64,000 nt of DNA. It comes from Secundilactobacillus silagei JCM 19001. GTDB lineage: Bacteria > Bacillota > Bacilli > Lactobacillales > Lactobacillaceae. The DNA lies in assembly GCF_002217945.1 (NCBI RefSeq), contig NZ_BCMG01000010.1, positions 62,001 to 126,000 of the forward strand. The letters are read 5' to 3'. Under the pieces are notes generated by a model, which saw nothing but the letters and a program-made list of their open reading frames with translations, was not told where the DNA came from and did no database searches. A program made the position numbers and the translations under genes. Of this stretch, positions 37,934 through 48,123 are shown piece after piece (within the stretch, counting starts at the first letter, position 1; every line of letters starts with the position of its first letter).

Positions 37934-39424
37934 ATGAAAGTCAAGGGGAGAAACATATTACTCACCGTTATGACATTGTGTTTGTCATTATTATTCTTAT
38001 TTACGATTCAGCCATCACATTCCATTACCACTACCACTGCATATGCAGCGGATAATTCACTGCAGAGGATTAAGGATCGCGGTAAGATCATTATGGCGAC
38101 TTCGCCAGATTACCCGCCTTATGAATTCCAAGTCAGCAAACACGGTAAATCTCAAGTTGTTGGGATGGATGTTGACATTATGAAGCAGGTTGCTAAGGAC
38201 TTAGGCGTGAAATTAGTCGTCAAGAGCATGTCCTTTAGTAACGTGTTAGTTGCCGTTGAAACTGGGAAAGCCGACGTTGCCATGAGTGGGATCAACCCAA
38301 CTCCTGAACGGCGTCAAAGTGTTGATTTCTCAAAGATCTACTATAATGGTGGTCAATCCTTCTTGATCAACAAGACGGATGCCGGTAAGTATACAAACAA
38401 GGCATCGTTGGCACATAAGATCATTGGTGCCCAAACCGGGACCTTACAATATAATTTAGCTAAATCCAAGATTCCTGGTGCTAAAGTCAAGGGGATGGAT
38501 AAGAACACCGACCTTGTGTTAGCACTTAAGACTCATAAGATTGATGCACTGGGTATTGAAACCCCATCTGCTGAAGCTTACGTGAAAAATGATCCTGATT
38601 TAAAGATGATCAAATCCGGTTACAATCTGAACAAGAACGATACCGGTTCAGCTATGGCGCTCAAAAAGGGTTCTGGCACCTTAGTTGCTGCCATCAACAA
38701 GAGTATTACTAAGATCAAAGCTAAAGGCTTACCTAACCAGTATCTGGCACAAGCTGGTAAGTACATGAAAGTTAACACACATAACACGTCAATGATGCAT
38801 TACTGGACTTACTTTGCCAAAGGGATCGAATACACGCTGATCATTTCAGCTATCTCAGTTATCTTTGGGGTTTTGCTAGGGACGATCTTAGCTTTGATGC
38901 GGTTTAGCAAGAGCAAGCTGCTTCACGCTATTTCAATTGCCTACGTTGAATTCGTTCGTGGGACACCATTGATGGTTCAAGTGATGTTCGTTTACTTTGG
39001 GATTGGAATCGTGGTCAACCTGCCAGCGTTATTATCAGGTATCATTGCCGTTTCACTGAACAGTGGTGCTTACGTTGAGGAAATTATTCGTGGCGGGATT
39101 AATTCCGTTGATAAAGGTCAAACGGAAGCTTCCGCTAGTCTAGGGTTAGCTAAAACGGATACCATGCGGTTCGTTGTTTTGCCTCAAGCGTTGAAGAATA
39201 TCTGGCCAGCACTTGGTAACGAATTTGTCTCACTGATCAAGGAAAGTTCAATTGTTTCCATCATCGGTGTCACTGATCTGATCTACCAGTTAAACATTGT
39301 GCGTGCCGACACGTATCGTGGGGTTATGCCAGTGTTCGTTGCCATGATCATTTACTTCGTGATGACGTTTATCTTAACAAGAGTTCTGAACTACTTTGAG
39401 GGGAGAATGAAGCATGCCAAATAA
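37934..39424 (+). CDS. Polar amino-acid ABC transporter, fused substrate-binding and permease protein
   Basis: 496 residues. Signal peptide/anchor (about 8-38, ending AYAAD), a type 2 periplasmic-binding domain (about 45-275; [42 protein letters not shown]), then a HisM/GlnP-type permease domain with about four or five membrane segments ([14 protein letters not shown], the EAA loop region [11 protein letters not shown]). Such fusions serve glutamine, arginine or other polar amino acids in lactic acid bacteria. The nearby argGH and similar upstream motifs favour arginine or a related compound, as inference only. Overlaps the ATPase gene by 11 nt. Confidence 0.93.
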   Translation: MKVKGRNILLTVMTLCLSLLFLFTIQPSHSITTTTAYAADNSLQRIKDRGKIIMATSPDYPPYEFQVSKHGKSQVVGMDVDIMKQVAKDLGVKLVVKSMSFSNVLVAVETGKADVAMSGINPTPERRQSVDFSKIYYNGGQSFLINKTDAGKYTNKASLAHKIIGAQTGTLQYNLAKSKIPGAKVKGMDKNTDLVLALKTHKIDALGIETPSAEAYVKNDPDLKMIKSGYNLNKNDTGSAMALKKGSGTLVAAINKSITKIKAKGLPNQYLAQAGKYMKVNTHNTSMMHYWTYFAKGIEYTLIISAISVIFGVLLGTILALMRFSKSKLLHAISIAYVEFVRGTPLMVQVMFVYFGIGIVVNLPALLSGIIAVSLNSGAYVEEIIRGGINSVDKGQTEASASLGLAKTDTMRFVVLPQALKNIWPALGNEFVSLIKESSIVSIIGVTDLIYQLNIVRADTYRGVMPVFVAMIIYFVMTFILTRVLNYFEGRMKHAK

Positions 39425-40160
39425 ACCATTAGTTGAAGTTAAAAAACTTAAAAAGAACTATGGCGATACCGAAGTCCTAAAAGAAATCGACGGCACGGTT
39501 ATGCCTGGTCAAGTGATCTGTGTGATTGGCCCTTCAGGTTCTGGTAAAAGTACGTTCTTACGTTGCCTGAACATGTTGGAAACACCAACGTCAGGTCAGG
39601 TGTTATTTGAAGGAAAAGATACGCAGAAGTTTTCAGAAAATGAATTAACGACTTTACGTGAACGGATGGGCATGGTTTTTCAAAGCTTTAACCTGTTCCC
39701 TAATTTGACGGTGCTTGAGAACTTGAAGTTAGCACCGATTCGGGTTAAAAAGATGTCTGACAAGGACGCTGAAGAAAAGGCTTTGGCCCTGCTTAAACGA
39801 GTTGGCCTTGGAGAAAAAGCCAACGTTTACCCAGACAGCCTATCTGGTGGTCAGGCACAACGGGTGGCCATTGCCAGAGCCTTAGCAATGGATCCGGAAA
39901 TGCTGCTGTTTGACGAACCTACCAGTGCGCTGGATCCCGAAATGGTTGGTGAAGTACTGGCCGTTATGAAGGAACTAGCCGAGGAAGGGATGACAATGGT
40001 CGTTGTCACTCACGAAATGGGCTTTGCCAAAGAAGTTGCTAACGAGGTCTGGTTCATGGCGGACGGCTATATTCTAGAAAAGAACGAGCCTAACGAGATG
40101 TTCGATCATCCGAAAAACCCACGTACTAAAGACTTTATTAGTAAGATTATTGGTAACTGA
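39414..40160 (+). CDS. Polar amino-acid ABC transporter, ATP-binding protein (GlnQ-like)
   Basis: 248 residues. Walker [11 protein letters not shown]-loop FQSFNLFPN, signature LSGGQAQR, Walker [14 protein letters not shown] and H-loop VVTHEMGFA, all intact. The polar amino-acid uptake subfamily is recognisable from [16 protein letters not shown] and the short C-terminus. Its start lies within the permease gene (11-nt overlap), so both are made together. Terminator follows after 20 nt. Confidence 0.95.
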   Translation: MPNKPLVEVKKLKKNYGDTEVLKEIDGTVMPGQVICVIGPSGSGKSTFLRCLNMLETPTSGQVLFEGKDTQKFSENELTTLRERMGMVFQSFNLFPNLTVLENLKLAPIRVKKMSDKDAEEKALALLKRVGLGEKANVYPDSLSGGQAQRVAIARALAMDPEMLLFDEPTSALDPEMVGEVLAVMKELAEEGMTMVVVTHEMGFAKEVANEVWFMADGYILEKNEPNEMFDHPKNPRTKDFISKIIGN

Positions 40161-40179
40161 TCAAAGCGTTAAATGATGT

Positions 40180-40220
40180 CAAAAACACCCTGGTTCGATT
40201 GTCGAATCAGGGTGTTTTTG
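40180..40220 (+). terminator. Terminator after the ABC transporter
   Basis: AAAAACACCCTG/CAGGGTGTTTTT stem with inner TTCGA/TCGAA pairing. Confidence 0.92.
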
Positions 40221-40244
40221 TGTGGACTTGGCTGGGCATCTAGC

Positions 40245-40274
40245 TTGCTCCAAACATGTATTCGGCGTTATAAT
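40245..40274 (+). promoter_or_regulatory. Predicted uvrC promoter with candidate LexA box
   Basis: TTGCTC (40245-40250), 18 nt, TATAAT (40269-40274). The spacer contains CAAACATGTATTCG (40251-40264), which differs from the Gram-positive LexA box CGAAC-N4-GTTCG at two symmetric positions. Its position between -35 and -10 suits repression. Confidence 0.5.
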
Positions 40275-40345
40275 TAAACGTCGAAACTGGGGCAGTGTGA
40301 CGTAACCACTGAACCGAGATCATGAAGTGAAAGGAGGCCTTTGAT

Positions 40346-42136
40346 TTGGCCACCGAATATCTTGAACACAAATTAGCGCTTTTACCCGATATGCCGGGAA
40401 TTTATATGATGAAAAACATCAACGGGCACATCATTTACGTTGGTAAAGCCAAAAACTTAAAAAACCGGGTGCGGTCCTACTTTAAAAGCAGTCATGAGGG
40501 GAAGACCGCCCGTTTAGTCTCTGAAATTGCTGATTTTGAAACCATTGTGACTTCGACTGACAAGGAAGCCTTTTTGCTTGAAATCACCATGATTCAAAAG
40601 CATCAGCCGCATTACAATATTAAGTTAAAGCAGGGGACGGGCTACCCGTACATTAAGATTACGAATGAACGTGATCCCACCATGCTGATCGTCAGTTCGA
40701 TTCGAAAGGATGGCGCGTACTACTTTGGCCCGTACCCCAACGTTTACGCCGCTGAAGAGACCCTGCATTTTTTGCAGAAAGTGTACCCTTTACGCCGTTG
40801 CAACGGGTTCCAAAACCGGCCTTGTCTGTATTACCACATGGGGCAATGTCTGGGAGCCTGCTTTAAAGAAGTTCCCAAGGAAGAGTATGATCAGCAGATC
40901 GAACGCATCAAATCCTTTTTGAACGGTAACGTTGCCACGGTGAAGCGGCACTTAAATGCCCGGATGAAAAAGGCGTCCGATAACCTCGAATTTGAGCGGG
41001 CTGCCGAGATTCGCGATCAGATGCATTACATTGAAGTGACGGTGGAAAAGCAGAAGATCATTTCTAACGATCAGACGCCCCGAGATATCTTTAACTTCTA
41101 TCTGGATAAGGGCTGGTTATCGGTTCAGGTCTTCTTTATCCGTCAAGCGCGGCTGATGAAACGTGAAAAGCGGCTGTTCCCGATCGTCAACGATGAGATC
41201 GAGGAAATGACCAGCTTTATCATTCAGTTCTATCACCGTAAAAACAGTGTCTTTCCAAAGGAAATTTTGGTGCCTGAAAGCTTGCCTAAAGAGATCCTAG
41301 AAGAGATGCTGCCAATGCCGGTGAGAACGCCGCAGCGGGGTGAAAAACGGGCGCTATTAGAGATGGCTGGTAAAAATGCGCGGTTAGTCTTGGAAGAGAA
41401 GTTCCGGTTATTGGAACTAGACGAAAAGAAAACCACTGGTGCCATGAAGGAGATCACCGATGCTTTGGGGATCGCGCCGGGACATAAGATCGAGGCGTTT
41501 GACCACTCACACATCCAGGGTGCTGATCTGGTTTCAGCAATGGTCGTGTTTGTTGACGGGCAGCCGAATAAGAATTTATACCGGAAATATAAGCTGCGAA
41601 CCGTAGATCACGCGGATGAAGCGGCCAGTACCCGGGAAGTCATTCGCCGGCGCTATACGCGTCTGCTGAAGGAACACGCTGCCATGCCGGACCTGATCTT
41701 AATGGATGGCGGCACGATTCAGCTGGACGCCGTCAAAGACGTTTTGATCAACGAACTGGGGCTGAACATTCCGGTAGCTGCCATGGTCAAAAACGATAAG
41801 CATAAAACGGCCGATCTCCTGTCTGAAGTGCAGGATACGCCGCTTCACCTTGATCCTAAATCACAGGGATTTTATCTCCTGCAGCGGATTCAAGACGAAG
41901 TTCACCGGTTTGCCATTACCTTTCATCGCAAGGTCCACGCTAAAAACTCGTTGAGTTCGCGTTTGGATGATATCGAAGGGGTGGGGCCAAAGACCAGAAA
42001 TAAACTGTTGCGGAAGTTTGGCTCAATGAAGAAAATTGCGGCCGCAACGCCGGAAGAACTGCATGAACTGGGTATTTCGAAGTCAGTTGCCGACACAATT
42101 CACCTCACGTTAGCGAAAACGACTTTGACCAGTTAA
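40346..42136 (+). CDS. uvrC: Excinuclease ABC subunit C
   Basis: 596 residues, TTG start 8 nt after AAGGAGG. Dual-incision nuclease of nucleotide excision repair. GIY-YIG domain (MPGIYMMKNINGHIIYVGKA, about 15-35), a Cys-containing segment (RPCLYYHMGQCLGAC), UVR domain (about 200-235), RNase H-like domain (EAFDHSHIQGADLVSAMVVF), and C-terminal helix-hairpin-helix (IEGVGPKTRNKLLRKFGS). Full length. Followed by obg, an order seen in several lactobacilli. Confidence 0.96.
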   Translation: MATEYLEHKLALLPDMPGIYMMKNINGHIIYVGKAKNLKNRVRSYFKSSHEGKTARLVSEIADFETIVTSTDKEAFLLEITMIQKHQPHYNIKLKQGTGYPYIKITNERDPTMLIVSSIRKDGAYYFGPYPNVYAAEETLHFLQKVYPLRRCNGFQNRPCLYYHMGQCLGACFKEVPKEEYDQQIERIKSFLNGNVATVKRHLNARMKKASDNLEFERAAEIRDQMHYIEVTVEKQKIISNDQTPRDIFNFYLDKGWLSVQVFFIRQARLMKREKRLFPIVNDEIEEMTSFIIQFYHRKNSVFPKEILVPESLPKEILEEMLPMPVRTPQRGEKRALLEMAGKNARLVLEEKFRLLELDEKKTTGAMKEITDALGIAPGHKIEAFDHSHIQGADLVSAMVVFVDGQPNKNLYRKYKLRTVDHADEAASTREVIRRRYTRLLKEHAAMPDLILMDGGTIQLDAVKDVLINELGLNIPVAAMVKNDKHKTADLLSEVQDTPLHLDPKSQGFYLLQRIQDEVHRFAITFHRKVHAKNSLSSRLDDIEGVGPKTRNKLLRKFGSMKKIAAATPEELHELGISKSVADTIHLTLAKTTLTS

Positions 42137-42242
42137 CAGTAAACTTAAAAAAAATTCAATAAACGGTGGTAATTTAGCGGTATTCAGTAGATAATAGCAA
42201 GGTTAGGAATGTTCGAATGAAATGGAATAATGGAGAAATGCT

Positions 42243-43547
42243 ATGTTTGTAGATCACGTAACAATAAATGTTAAGGCCGGAAATGGTGGCAACGGAATGG
42301 TTGCCTTCCGGCGAGAGAAGTATGAACCAAATGGTGGGCCAGCTGGTGGCGACGGTGGCCGTGGCGGCAGTGTTATCTTTAAAGTTAACTCGGGCCTGCG
42401 GACACTGATGGACTTTCGGTTTAATCAGAAATTTAAGGCTGACCACGGACAAAATGGCGGCATTAAAGGGATGACTGGCCGCGGTGCTGAAGACCGCATT
42501 ATTTTGGTGCCTTTAGGGACCACCATTATTGATGATGAGACCAATACGGTCATTGCGGACCTTGTGCATACTGACGATCAAGTCGTGATCGCGCAAGGCG
42601 GTCGTGGCGGTCGTGGTAACGTCCACTTTGCCACGCCGAAGAACCCCGCACCAGAATTAGCTGAAAACGGCGCCCCTGGAGAAGAGCGCCGCGTTCGCTT
42701 GGAATTGAAGCTGTTAGCTGACGTTGGGCTGATCGGGTTCCCATCGGTTGGAAAATCGACGTTACTGGCGGCGATTACCAGTGCTAAGCCGAAGATCGGT
42801 GAATATCATTTTACAACGATCACCCCTAACCTCGGGATGGTTAAGTTAAGTGACGGCCGTGACTTTGCGGTGGCTGATCTACCCGGTTTAATTGAGGGTG
42901 CAGCCAGCGGTGTGGGTCTCGGAATCGAATTTTTGAAGCACATCGAACGGACCCGGGTACTGTTGCATTTGATTGATGTCAGTGGGTTTGAAGAACGTGA
43001 TCCCTACGATGATTTTCTGAAGATCAACGCTGAATTAAAGAAGTATGATTCAGATTTGCTGAAACGACCGCAAATCGTCGTGGCAACTAAGATGGATCTG
43101 CCGGACTCAGCTGAAAATTTGGCAACTTTGAAACAGAAGCTGGCCCAAGATACCACGCTTGAGACGCCACCAATTGTGATGGCCATTTCAAGCGTGACCC
43201 ATGATGGGTTAACACCGCTGATTCGCAAGACGGTTGAAATTCTTGATCAGACCCCAGCCTTTCCGGTTAAGGGTGTCGATGACCTTGAACAGATGCTCAA
43301 CCCTGAGGATCAAGCAGCGCAAACGGCTGACTTTGCAATTAATCGTGATGAGAATGGCACGTGGGTCCTGACTGGTGCCAAATTAGAGCGGTTGTTCCAG
43401 ATGACGAACATGGATCATGAAGAAAGCACACTGCGCTTTGCACGGCAAATGCGGGGGATGGGTGTCGATGATGCCTTACGAGAAAAGGGTGCTCGTAATG
43501 GTGATCTAGTTCAGATCGACGACTTTACCTTTGAATTTGTAGAATAG
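42243..43547 (+). CDS. obg: GTPase ObgE/CgtA
   Basis: 434 residues. Gly-rich Obg domain (about 1-158), G domain with [19 protein letters not shown] and TKMD, and a C-terminal OCT domain (about 350-434, [20 protein letters not shown]) found in Gram-positive Obg. Essential GTPase of late 50S assembly and stress signalling. ATG behind GGAGAAATGCT. Ends 45 nt before the acyltransferase gene. Confidence 0.96.
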   Translation: MFVDHVTINVKAGNGGNGMVAFRREKYEPNGGPAGGDGGRGGSVIFKVNSGLRTLMDFRFNQKFKADHGQNGGIKGMTGRGAEDRIILVPLGTTIIDDETNTVIADLVHTDDQVVIAQGGRGGRGNVHFATPKNPAPELAENGAPGEERRVRLELKLLADVGLIGFPSVGKSTLLAAITSAKPKIGEYHFTTITPNLGMVKLSDGRDFAVADLPGLIEGAASGVGLGIEFLKHIERTRVLLHLIDVSGFEERDPYDDFLKINAELKKYDSDLLKRPQIVVATKMDLPDSAENLATLKQKLAQDTTLETPPIVMAISSVTHDGLTPLIRKTVEILDQTPAFPVKGVDDLEQMLNPEDQAAQTADFAINRDENGTWVLTGAKLERLFQMTNMDHEESTLRFARQMRGMGVDDALREKGARNGDLVQIDDFTFEFVE

Positions 43548-43592
43548 CATTATTGGCATAATAAGAGTATAAGAGGAAACGAGGGAGAATTG

Positions 43593-45530
43593 ATGCAACA
43601 CGCAGGGAGCAGACGGCTTAAGCATAGCCGTTATATTTCTGGATTTGACGGAATCCGAACTGTTGCGGTAATCGGTGTGATTGTTTATCACCTATTGCCC
43701 TATAGTTTGCAGGGAGGCTATTTAGGCGTTCCCATATTCTTTGTGGTTTCGGGATATTTAATCACTGACTTGCTCTTACAGGAATACGAACAAAATTCGC
43801 GAATCGACATTATCGGGTTTTATATCCGACGAATGAAGCGACTGTATCCAGCATTAGTGACGATGGTATTGACGACGGCAGCGTACATTACTTTATTTCA
43901 GCGCTCACTGTTTGTCAGTTTAAAGGCTATCATTAGCACTAATTTACTTTACGTGTATAACTGGTGGGAAATCGGTCATGGTCAATCTTACTTTGACCGG
44001 TTCAACGGAGAGTCGCCGTTTACACACCTTTGGTCACTATCGATTGAAGGGCAGTTTTACTTGATTTGGCCACTGGTTTTAGTGGTGTTACTGTTTATTT
44101 TTAAGGAACGTAAATCCATCTTTTACCTGATTTTAGGATTGTCAGTTTTGTCGGCGATCTGGATGGGCTATCTTTATACGGGAACCGCGATGACCAACCG
44201 GGTCTATTACGGGACCGATACCCGAATGTTTGCGATTTTACTAGGTGTCGCATTAGCCTTTGTTTGGCCTGCGACGAAGTTAAAGTCAGAGCTGAATAGT
44301 CGAGCGAAGTGGTTATTGAACGGTGCTGGGATCGTTAGTTTTTTGATCTTGGTAGTGATGTTCTTTACCATGTCCGGTCAATCAAGCCTGACTTACCATG
44401 GCGGGATGTTCCTGTTTACGCTGCTATCAGCTATTTTGGTCGCAACTGTAGCGCACCCAGCTGGATTTATGAATCAGCTGTTTACTAACCGGGTCTTCGA
44501 CTGGGTCGGTAAACGCAGCTACGGGATTTATCTGTATCAGTTCCCAATCATGATTTTCTACGAAGCCAAGGTGACTAACATCGCTGCTCACCCAGTGCTG
44601 AACGCGCTAGTAGAAGCCGTTTTAATCTTGATCGTGAGTGATTTATCCTACCGTTATTTGGAAAATCCAACGCGGCATTACACTTATAGTCAACTGCCAA
44701 GTTTGATCAAGCAGTTCTTCCAGAGTCCGAAAAAGTTTGGCTGGCGTAAGTACGTCATTATTCCGGCAGCCTTAGTCACTGGTGTGGCACTGTTTGGTGC
44801 AGCTACTAGTCCGACCCATTCGGAAGCCAATAATTCGGCGCTTCAAACCAACATTAAGCATAATCAAAAGCAGGATGCGTCTTCTAATCGCGCGGCTTTA
44901 AAGAAGCAGCGTGAAGCGAATAAAAAGGCGGCTGCGGAAAAGAAGCGTGAAGAAGCTTGGAAGAAAGTCAAATTGTCAGCCCATCAAAAAGAGCTGATGA
45001 AGACGTATGATCTTTCCAAGCGTCAATACGTTCAGGTGAAGGATCTCTCGGTAACGGCCATTGGGGATTCCGTCATGGTGGATGTCTCTAAGGATATTCG
45101 TCAGGTGATCCCGAATACCTACGTTTCCGCGGGTGTTGGCCGACAGATCTGGCAGGCACCTAAGGAGATTGAATCACTGAAGTCACAGGGTGCCCTGGCT
45201 GATAATGTGGTGGTCAATTTAGGGACTAACAGCCCCATGACTGATAGCCAAATTGACAAGGTGATCCGGATGATCGGCCCTAAACGGCATATCTTCTGGG
45301 TCAACACCCACGTGCCGACCCGTAACTGGGAAGCTTCCGTGAACGCCACGATTGCTAAAGCGGCTAAACGGTACCCTAACGTTGAAATGGTTGACTGGCA
45401 TGATTTGAGTAAGGACCATCAAAACTGGTTCTACTCTGATAATGTCCATCCTAACCCAACTGGGAACCGTAACTTTACCCGCTTATTAATTCAGCGGCTG
45501 ACGGCTTCTAATTCACCACTAGAAAAATAA
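43593..45530 (+). CDS. OatA-like membrane acyltransferase with SGNH domain
   Basis: 645 residues. N-terminal acyltransferase-3 domain with about ten membrane segments (FDGIRTVAVIGVIVYHLLP, with the conserved His; FVVSGYLITDLL; FTHLWSLSIEGQFYLIWP), a membrane segment near 380-400, a charged Lys/Arg coiled stretch, and an extracellular SGNH esterase/transferase domain with AIGDSVMVD (Ser nucleophile), GTNSPM and DNVHPNPTGN (Asp/His). This is the build of peptidoglycan O-acetyltransferase OatA, which gives lysozyme resistance; other acceptors such as wall polymers are possible. The ATG at 43593 lies behind GAGGGAG; a TTG one codon earlier is less likely. Confidence 0.93.
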   Translation: MQHAGSRRLKHSRYISGFDGIRTVAVIGVIVYHLLPYSLQGGYLGVPIFFVVSGYLITDLLLQEYEQNSRIDIIGFYIRRMKRLYPALVTMVLTTAAYITLFQRSLFVSLKAIISTNLLYVYNWWEIGHGQSYFDRFNGESPFTHLWSLSIEGQFYLIWPLVLVVLLFIFKERKSIFYLILGLSVLSAIWMGYLYTGTAMTNRVYYGTDTRMFAILLGVALAFVWPATKLKSELNSRAKWLLNGAGIVSFLILVVMFFTMSGQSSLTYHGGMFLFTLLSAILVATVAHPAGFMNQLFTNRVFDWVGKRSYGIYLYQFPIMIFYEAKVTNIAAHPVLNALVEAVLILIVSDLSYRYLENPTRHYTYSQLPSLIKQFFQSPKKFGWRKYVIIPAALVTGVALFGAATSPTHSEANNSALQTNIKHNQKQDASSNRAALKKQREANKKAAAEKKREEAWKKVKLSAHQKELMKTYDLSKRQYVQVKDLSVTAIGDSVMVDVSKDIRQVIPNTYVSAGVGRQIWQAPKEIESLKSQGALADNVVVNLGTNSPMTDSQIDKVIRMIGPKRHIFWVNTHVPTRNWEASVNATIAKAAKRYPNVEMVDWHDLSKDHQNWFYSDNVHPNPTGNRNFTRLLIQRLTASNSPLEK

Positions 45531-45575
45531 AAAAACACCGTGTGCGAACGTTTAACGTCAGTACACGGTGTTTTA
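45531..45575. terminator. Bidirectional terminator between the acyltransferase and a lipoprotein gene
   Basis: AAAAACACCGTGT pairs with ACACGGTGTTTT across an approximately 19-nt loop, between convergent genes. Confidence 0.88.
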
Positions 45576-45587
45576 GTGGTTATAAAG

Positions 45588-46316
45588 TTAAAGATCAATC
45601 TGAATGGCAGCAGGTGTTTTTGAGACCGGCTGGCCGGATTGATTGAAGCTGCCTGAGAATTGAATGCGCAACTGGTTGATCTTAAAGCTGGTGGGGCCAG
45701 CCAAGATCATGGCCGAAAATGTGCGGGTCTGATTTTTATGAATGACCTGTCCAGCGCTAGGATCACTGATGCCGGTTGAAGAAAATGGTTTTGAGCCATT
45801 CAAACTCACTTTTTGAATCCCGTCAATTTTAACGCTGTTTTCTGAGCTGTTGTTAACGGTGAATTTAACCTGTAAGGTTTGATACGGGTTAGGCAGCTGG
45901 CCAACATTGAAGGCCTGCTGTGCCATTTGAACGGCCCGTTTGGTCTTGGCGTTATTGTTAAACCGCTTCGTATCAGTAATGTGATACGTGATGCCGCGAT
46001 TAGCCGTTTGCTGGTTTTGGGGTTTGTTTTGAGCTAAAGTGAGTTTGGTGCCAGCCTGGTCATAGGCAAACTGACCCGGAACGGAAAGCAGTCCTGATTT
46101 TTGATAGTTCTGGTCGTTCTTTTCCGAACTGGGTACCTGATAGGGTTTCATGGTCGCCTGATCAGACGCGGACCGCTCAGGCGTTTTAGCTGATTGGCTC
46201 GACGAAGACACCGAACTTGATTGTGCTTGTTTGTTGGTTTTAGCCTGGCTCCCGCAGCCAGTTAAGATAAGGCTAGCTGTCAAAATGACAGTTAACATGA
46301 AATGTTTATCTGACAT
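45588..46316 (-). CDS. Lipoprotein of unknown function
   Basis: 242 residues from ATG 46316 (MSDKHFMLTV), preceded by GGAGGG; an in-frame ATG five codons earlier overlaps the ribosome binding site. Signal peptide with lipobox LILTGC (Cys21), a Ser/Gln/Lys-rich linker, then a beta-rich domain (LQVKFTVNNSSENSVKIDGI) resembling DUF4352/telomeric-repeat-type extracellular beta sandwiches, by impression only. Expected anchored on the outer face of the membrane. Separated by 14 nt from the gene at 46331-46597, probably an operon. Confidence 0.85.
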   Translation of the reverse strand: MSDKHFMLTVILTASLILTGCGSQAKTNKQAQSSSVSSSSQSAKTPERSASDQATMKPYQVPSSEKNDQNYQKSGLLSVPGQFAYDQAGTKLTLAQNKPQNQQTANRGITYHITDTKRFNNNAKTKRAVQMAQQAFNVGQLPNPYQTLQVKFTVNNSSENSVKIDGIQKVSLNGSKPFSSTGISDPSAGQVIHKNQTRTFSAMILAGPTSFKINQLRIQFSGSFNQSGQPVSKTPAAIQIDL

Positions 46317-46330
46317 ATTAAATCCCTCCA

Positions 46331-46597
46331 TTATTTAAATAACAGCCAGTGCCCGGATTGGCGAAAACCGTATAGGCGTTCATCATTAGATCGAAATACG
46401 GTTAAGTCCTGATCAAAGTGGGCTGCATGCTGCCGTAAACCAGCGACAGTTAAGGGCGTCTGGGTAACGGTGTGCAGTAAGAGCTGCTGGTCAGCAGCTG
46501 ACATACCGCTAATTGGCTTTATTGGACTGGTATCAAGCCCCAATTTTAAGCTGGGATCCAATAGATGGACTAGTGTGATGAGTTCTCCTAGGCGCAT
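46331..46597 (-). CDS. Hypothetical protein
   Basis: 88 residues from ATG 46597 (MRLGELITLVHLLDPSLKLGLD), 7 nt after GAGGGAG on the minus strand. A TATAAT at 46625-46620 lies at a suitable distance for a -10. Small, neutral, no signal or membrane segment. I do not recognise the family. It is first in a two-gene operon with the lipoprotein. A longer start at 46621 lies upstream of the ribosome binding site. Confidence 0.75.
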   Translation of the reverse strand: MRLGELITLVHLLDPSLKLGLDTSPIKPISGMSAADQQLLLHTVTQTPLTVAGLRQHAAHFDQDLTVFRSNDERLYGFRQSGHWLLFK

Positions 46598-46816
46598 TTT
46601 TTCACTCCCTCTAAGAGCCATTATACATTATCTGGGTCACAATAAGCGGGCCGGGTGATTTTAGTTTTTCAGTGATAATCGTCACCGTTTCAGCTAAATA
46701 ATCAAACAATCCGACGTTGAATCTGATACAATTGTAGGGTTGAGATCCACTTTAAAAAGGACCAGATGACACCGGTCAAATGTTCGGTGCAAGATAGATA
46801 GAAAAGGAAGACAGAT

Positions 46817-47755
46817 ATGCAAATTGAATTTTTAGGTACCGGTGCCGGTTCCCCAGGAAAGTTTCGTAATGTTAGCAGCCTGGCATTACGGTTACTGGAA
46901 GAACGCAATTCCATCTGGCTGTTTGATGCCGGTGAAGGCACCCAGCACCAGATTTTAAGAACCACGATCAAGCCCCGTAAAATTGATAAAATCTTTATTA
47001 CCCACTTGCATGGCGACCATATTTTTGGGCTGCCAGGCTTACTTAGCAGCCGTTCATTTCAGGGCGGTAATGATAAGTTAACGATTTATGGACCGAAGGG
47101 GATCCGCAATTTTGTGCTGACCAGTTTAAAGGTTTCTGAAACGAAATTATCCTACTTCATTGAATTTGTGGAATTAACTGATGGCGGTAAGATCTTTGAA
47201 GATGATAAATTCACGGTGTACGCCGCGCATTTGGATCACAAGATCGAGGCCTTTGGTTACCGGGTAGTTGAGCACGACCACCCCGGTGAACTGATGGTGG
47301 ATAAACTGCAGGCTGATCAAGTCCCGTCTGGACCGATTTACGGGCAGCTTAAGGCCGGCAAAACAGTGACTTTACCCGATGGCAGAGTGATTAACGGTCA
47401 GGATTATATCGGTCATGCCCAAAAGGGGCGGATCGTGGCTATTTTAGGCGATACGCGCAAGACGGCCAATAGTTACAAACTGGCGGAAAACGCCGATGTA
47501 TTAGTTCATGAAAGCACCTTTGCGAAGGATGAAGCAGCCATGGCGCACAGTTATTACCATTCAACTAACGTGCAGGCAGCTAACATTGCCAAGACCGCCC
47601 ACGTGGGTAAGCTATTGCTGAACCATATTTCCGCTCGTTATAACGGGAAACTGGCGCATGATCTCGAAAAGCAAGCGCAAAAAGTCTTTAGTAACACGAA
47701 GGTCGTCAAGGATTTTGATATCGTTGATGTGCCGTTTGATAAAGAACGGAAATAG
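46817..47755 (+). CDS. rnz: Ribonuclease Z
   Basis: 312 residues. Metallo-beta-lactamase endonuclease that trims tRNA 3' ends. FLGTGAGSP near the start, the zinc motif [15 protein letters not shown] (HxHxDH), the flexible-arm insertion (about 150-200), the AILGDTRKT motif and the HESTFA/HYHST histidine motifs. AAAAGGAAGA ribosome binding site. Followed after 11 nt by a LapA-like gene, then recJ and apt, a conserved Firmicutes order. Confidence 0.96.
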   Translation: MQIEFLGTGAGSPGKFRNVSSLALRLLEERNSIWLFDAGEGTQHQILRTTIKPRKIDKIFITHLHGDHIFGLPGLLSSRSFQGGNDKLTIYGPKGIRNFVLTSLKVSETKLSYFIEFVELTDGGKIFEDDKFTVYAAHLDHKIEAFGYRVVEHDHPGELMVDKLQADQVPSGPIYGQLKAGKTVTLPDGRVINGQDYIGHAQKGRIVAILGDTRKTANSYKLAENADVLVHESTFAKDEAAMAHSYYHSTNVQAANIAKTAHVGKLLLNHISARYNGKLAHDLEKQAQKVFSNTKVVKDFDIVDVPFDKERK

Positions 47756-47766
47756 GGGGCTATTTA

Positions 47767-48123
47767 ATGAAACGTCAAGGAAAAGTCATCATCGCGATTT
47801 TGATCGTGATCCTGATTGCCATTTTTTCAGTGATGAATACTGAATCAATACCGATTCATTTCGGTTTCGCGACCGTTTCGTGGCCATTAGTTCTAGTATT
47901 GTTAGTTGCCATTTTTCTAGGTGCGATTTTAATGTTCCTCTTTGCAACGGTGGCTAATTTACAGAATAAAAAAACCATCAAACAGCAGACCAGTCGCATT
48001 CAAGCTTTGGAGACCCGCTTGGATGAAACGCGGTCTGCTGATACCAATGCAAAAACGAATGCAGTAAAAACTGGTAAACCAAAAACAAGTCAACCAGAAG
48101 TAAAGGGTGATAAGCGTGATTGA
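47767..48123 (+). CDS. LapA family membrane protein
   Basis: 118 residues. Two N-terminal membrane segments (about 8-25 and 36-62) with the LapA/DUF1049 pattern (VILIAIFSVMNTESIPIHFG, SWPLVLVLLVAIFLGAILM), followed by a cytoplasmic coiled coil (ALETRLDETRS) and a Lys/Thr-rich tail. In E. coli, LapA takes part in lipopolysaccharide assembly, which cannot apply in a Gram-positive, so the role here is unknown. It overlaps recJ by 8 nt. Confidence 0.88.
   Translation: MKRQGKVIIAILIVILIAIFSVMNTESIPIHFGFATVSWPLVLVLLVAIFLGAILMFLFATVANLQNKKTIKQQTSRIQALETRLDETRSADTNAKTNAVKTGKPKTSQPEVKGDKRD

Noticed and set aside
46702-46971. 89-residue minus-strand frame overlapping the start of rnz
   Set aside because: Overlaps a certain gene and has no supporting site or family.
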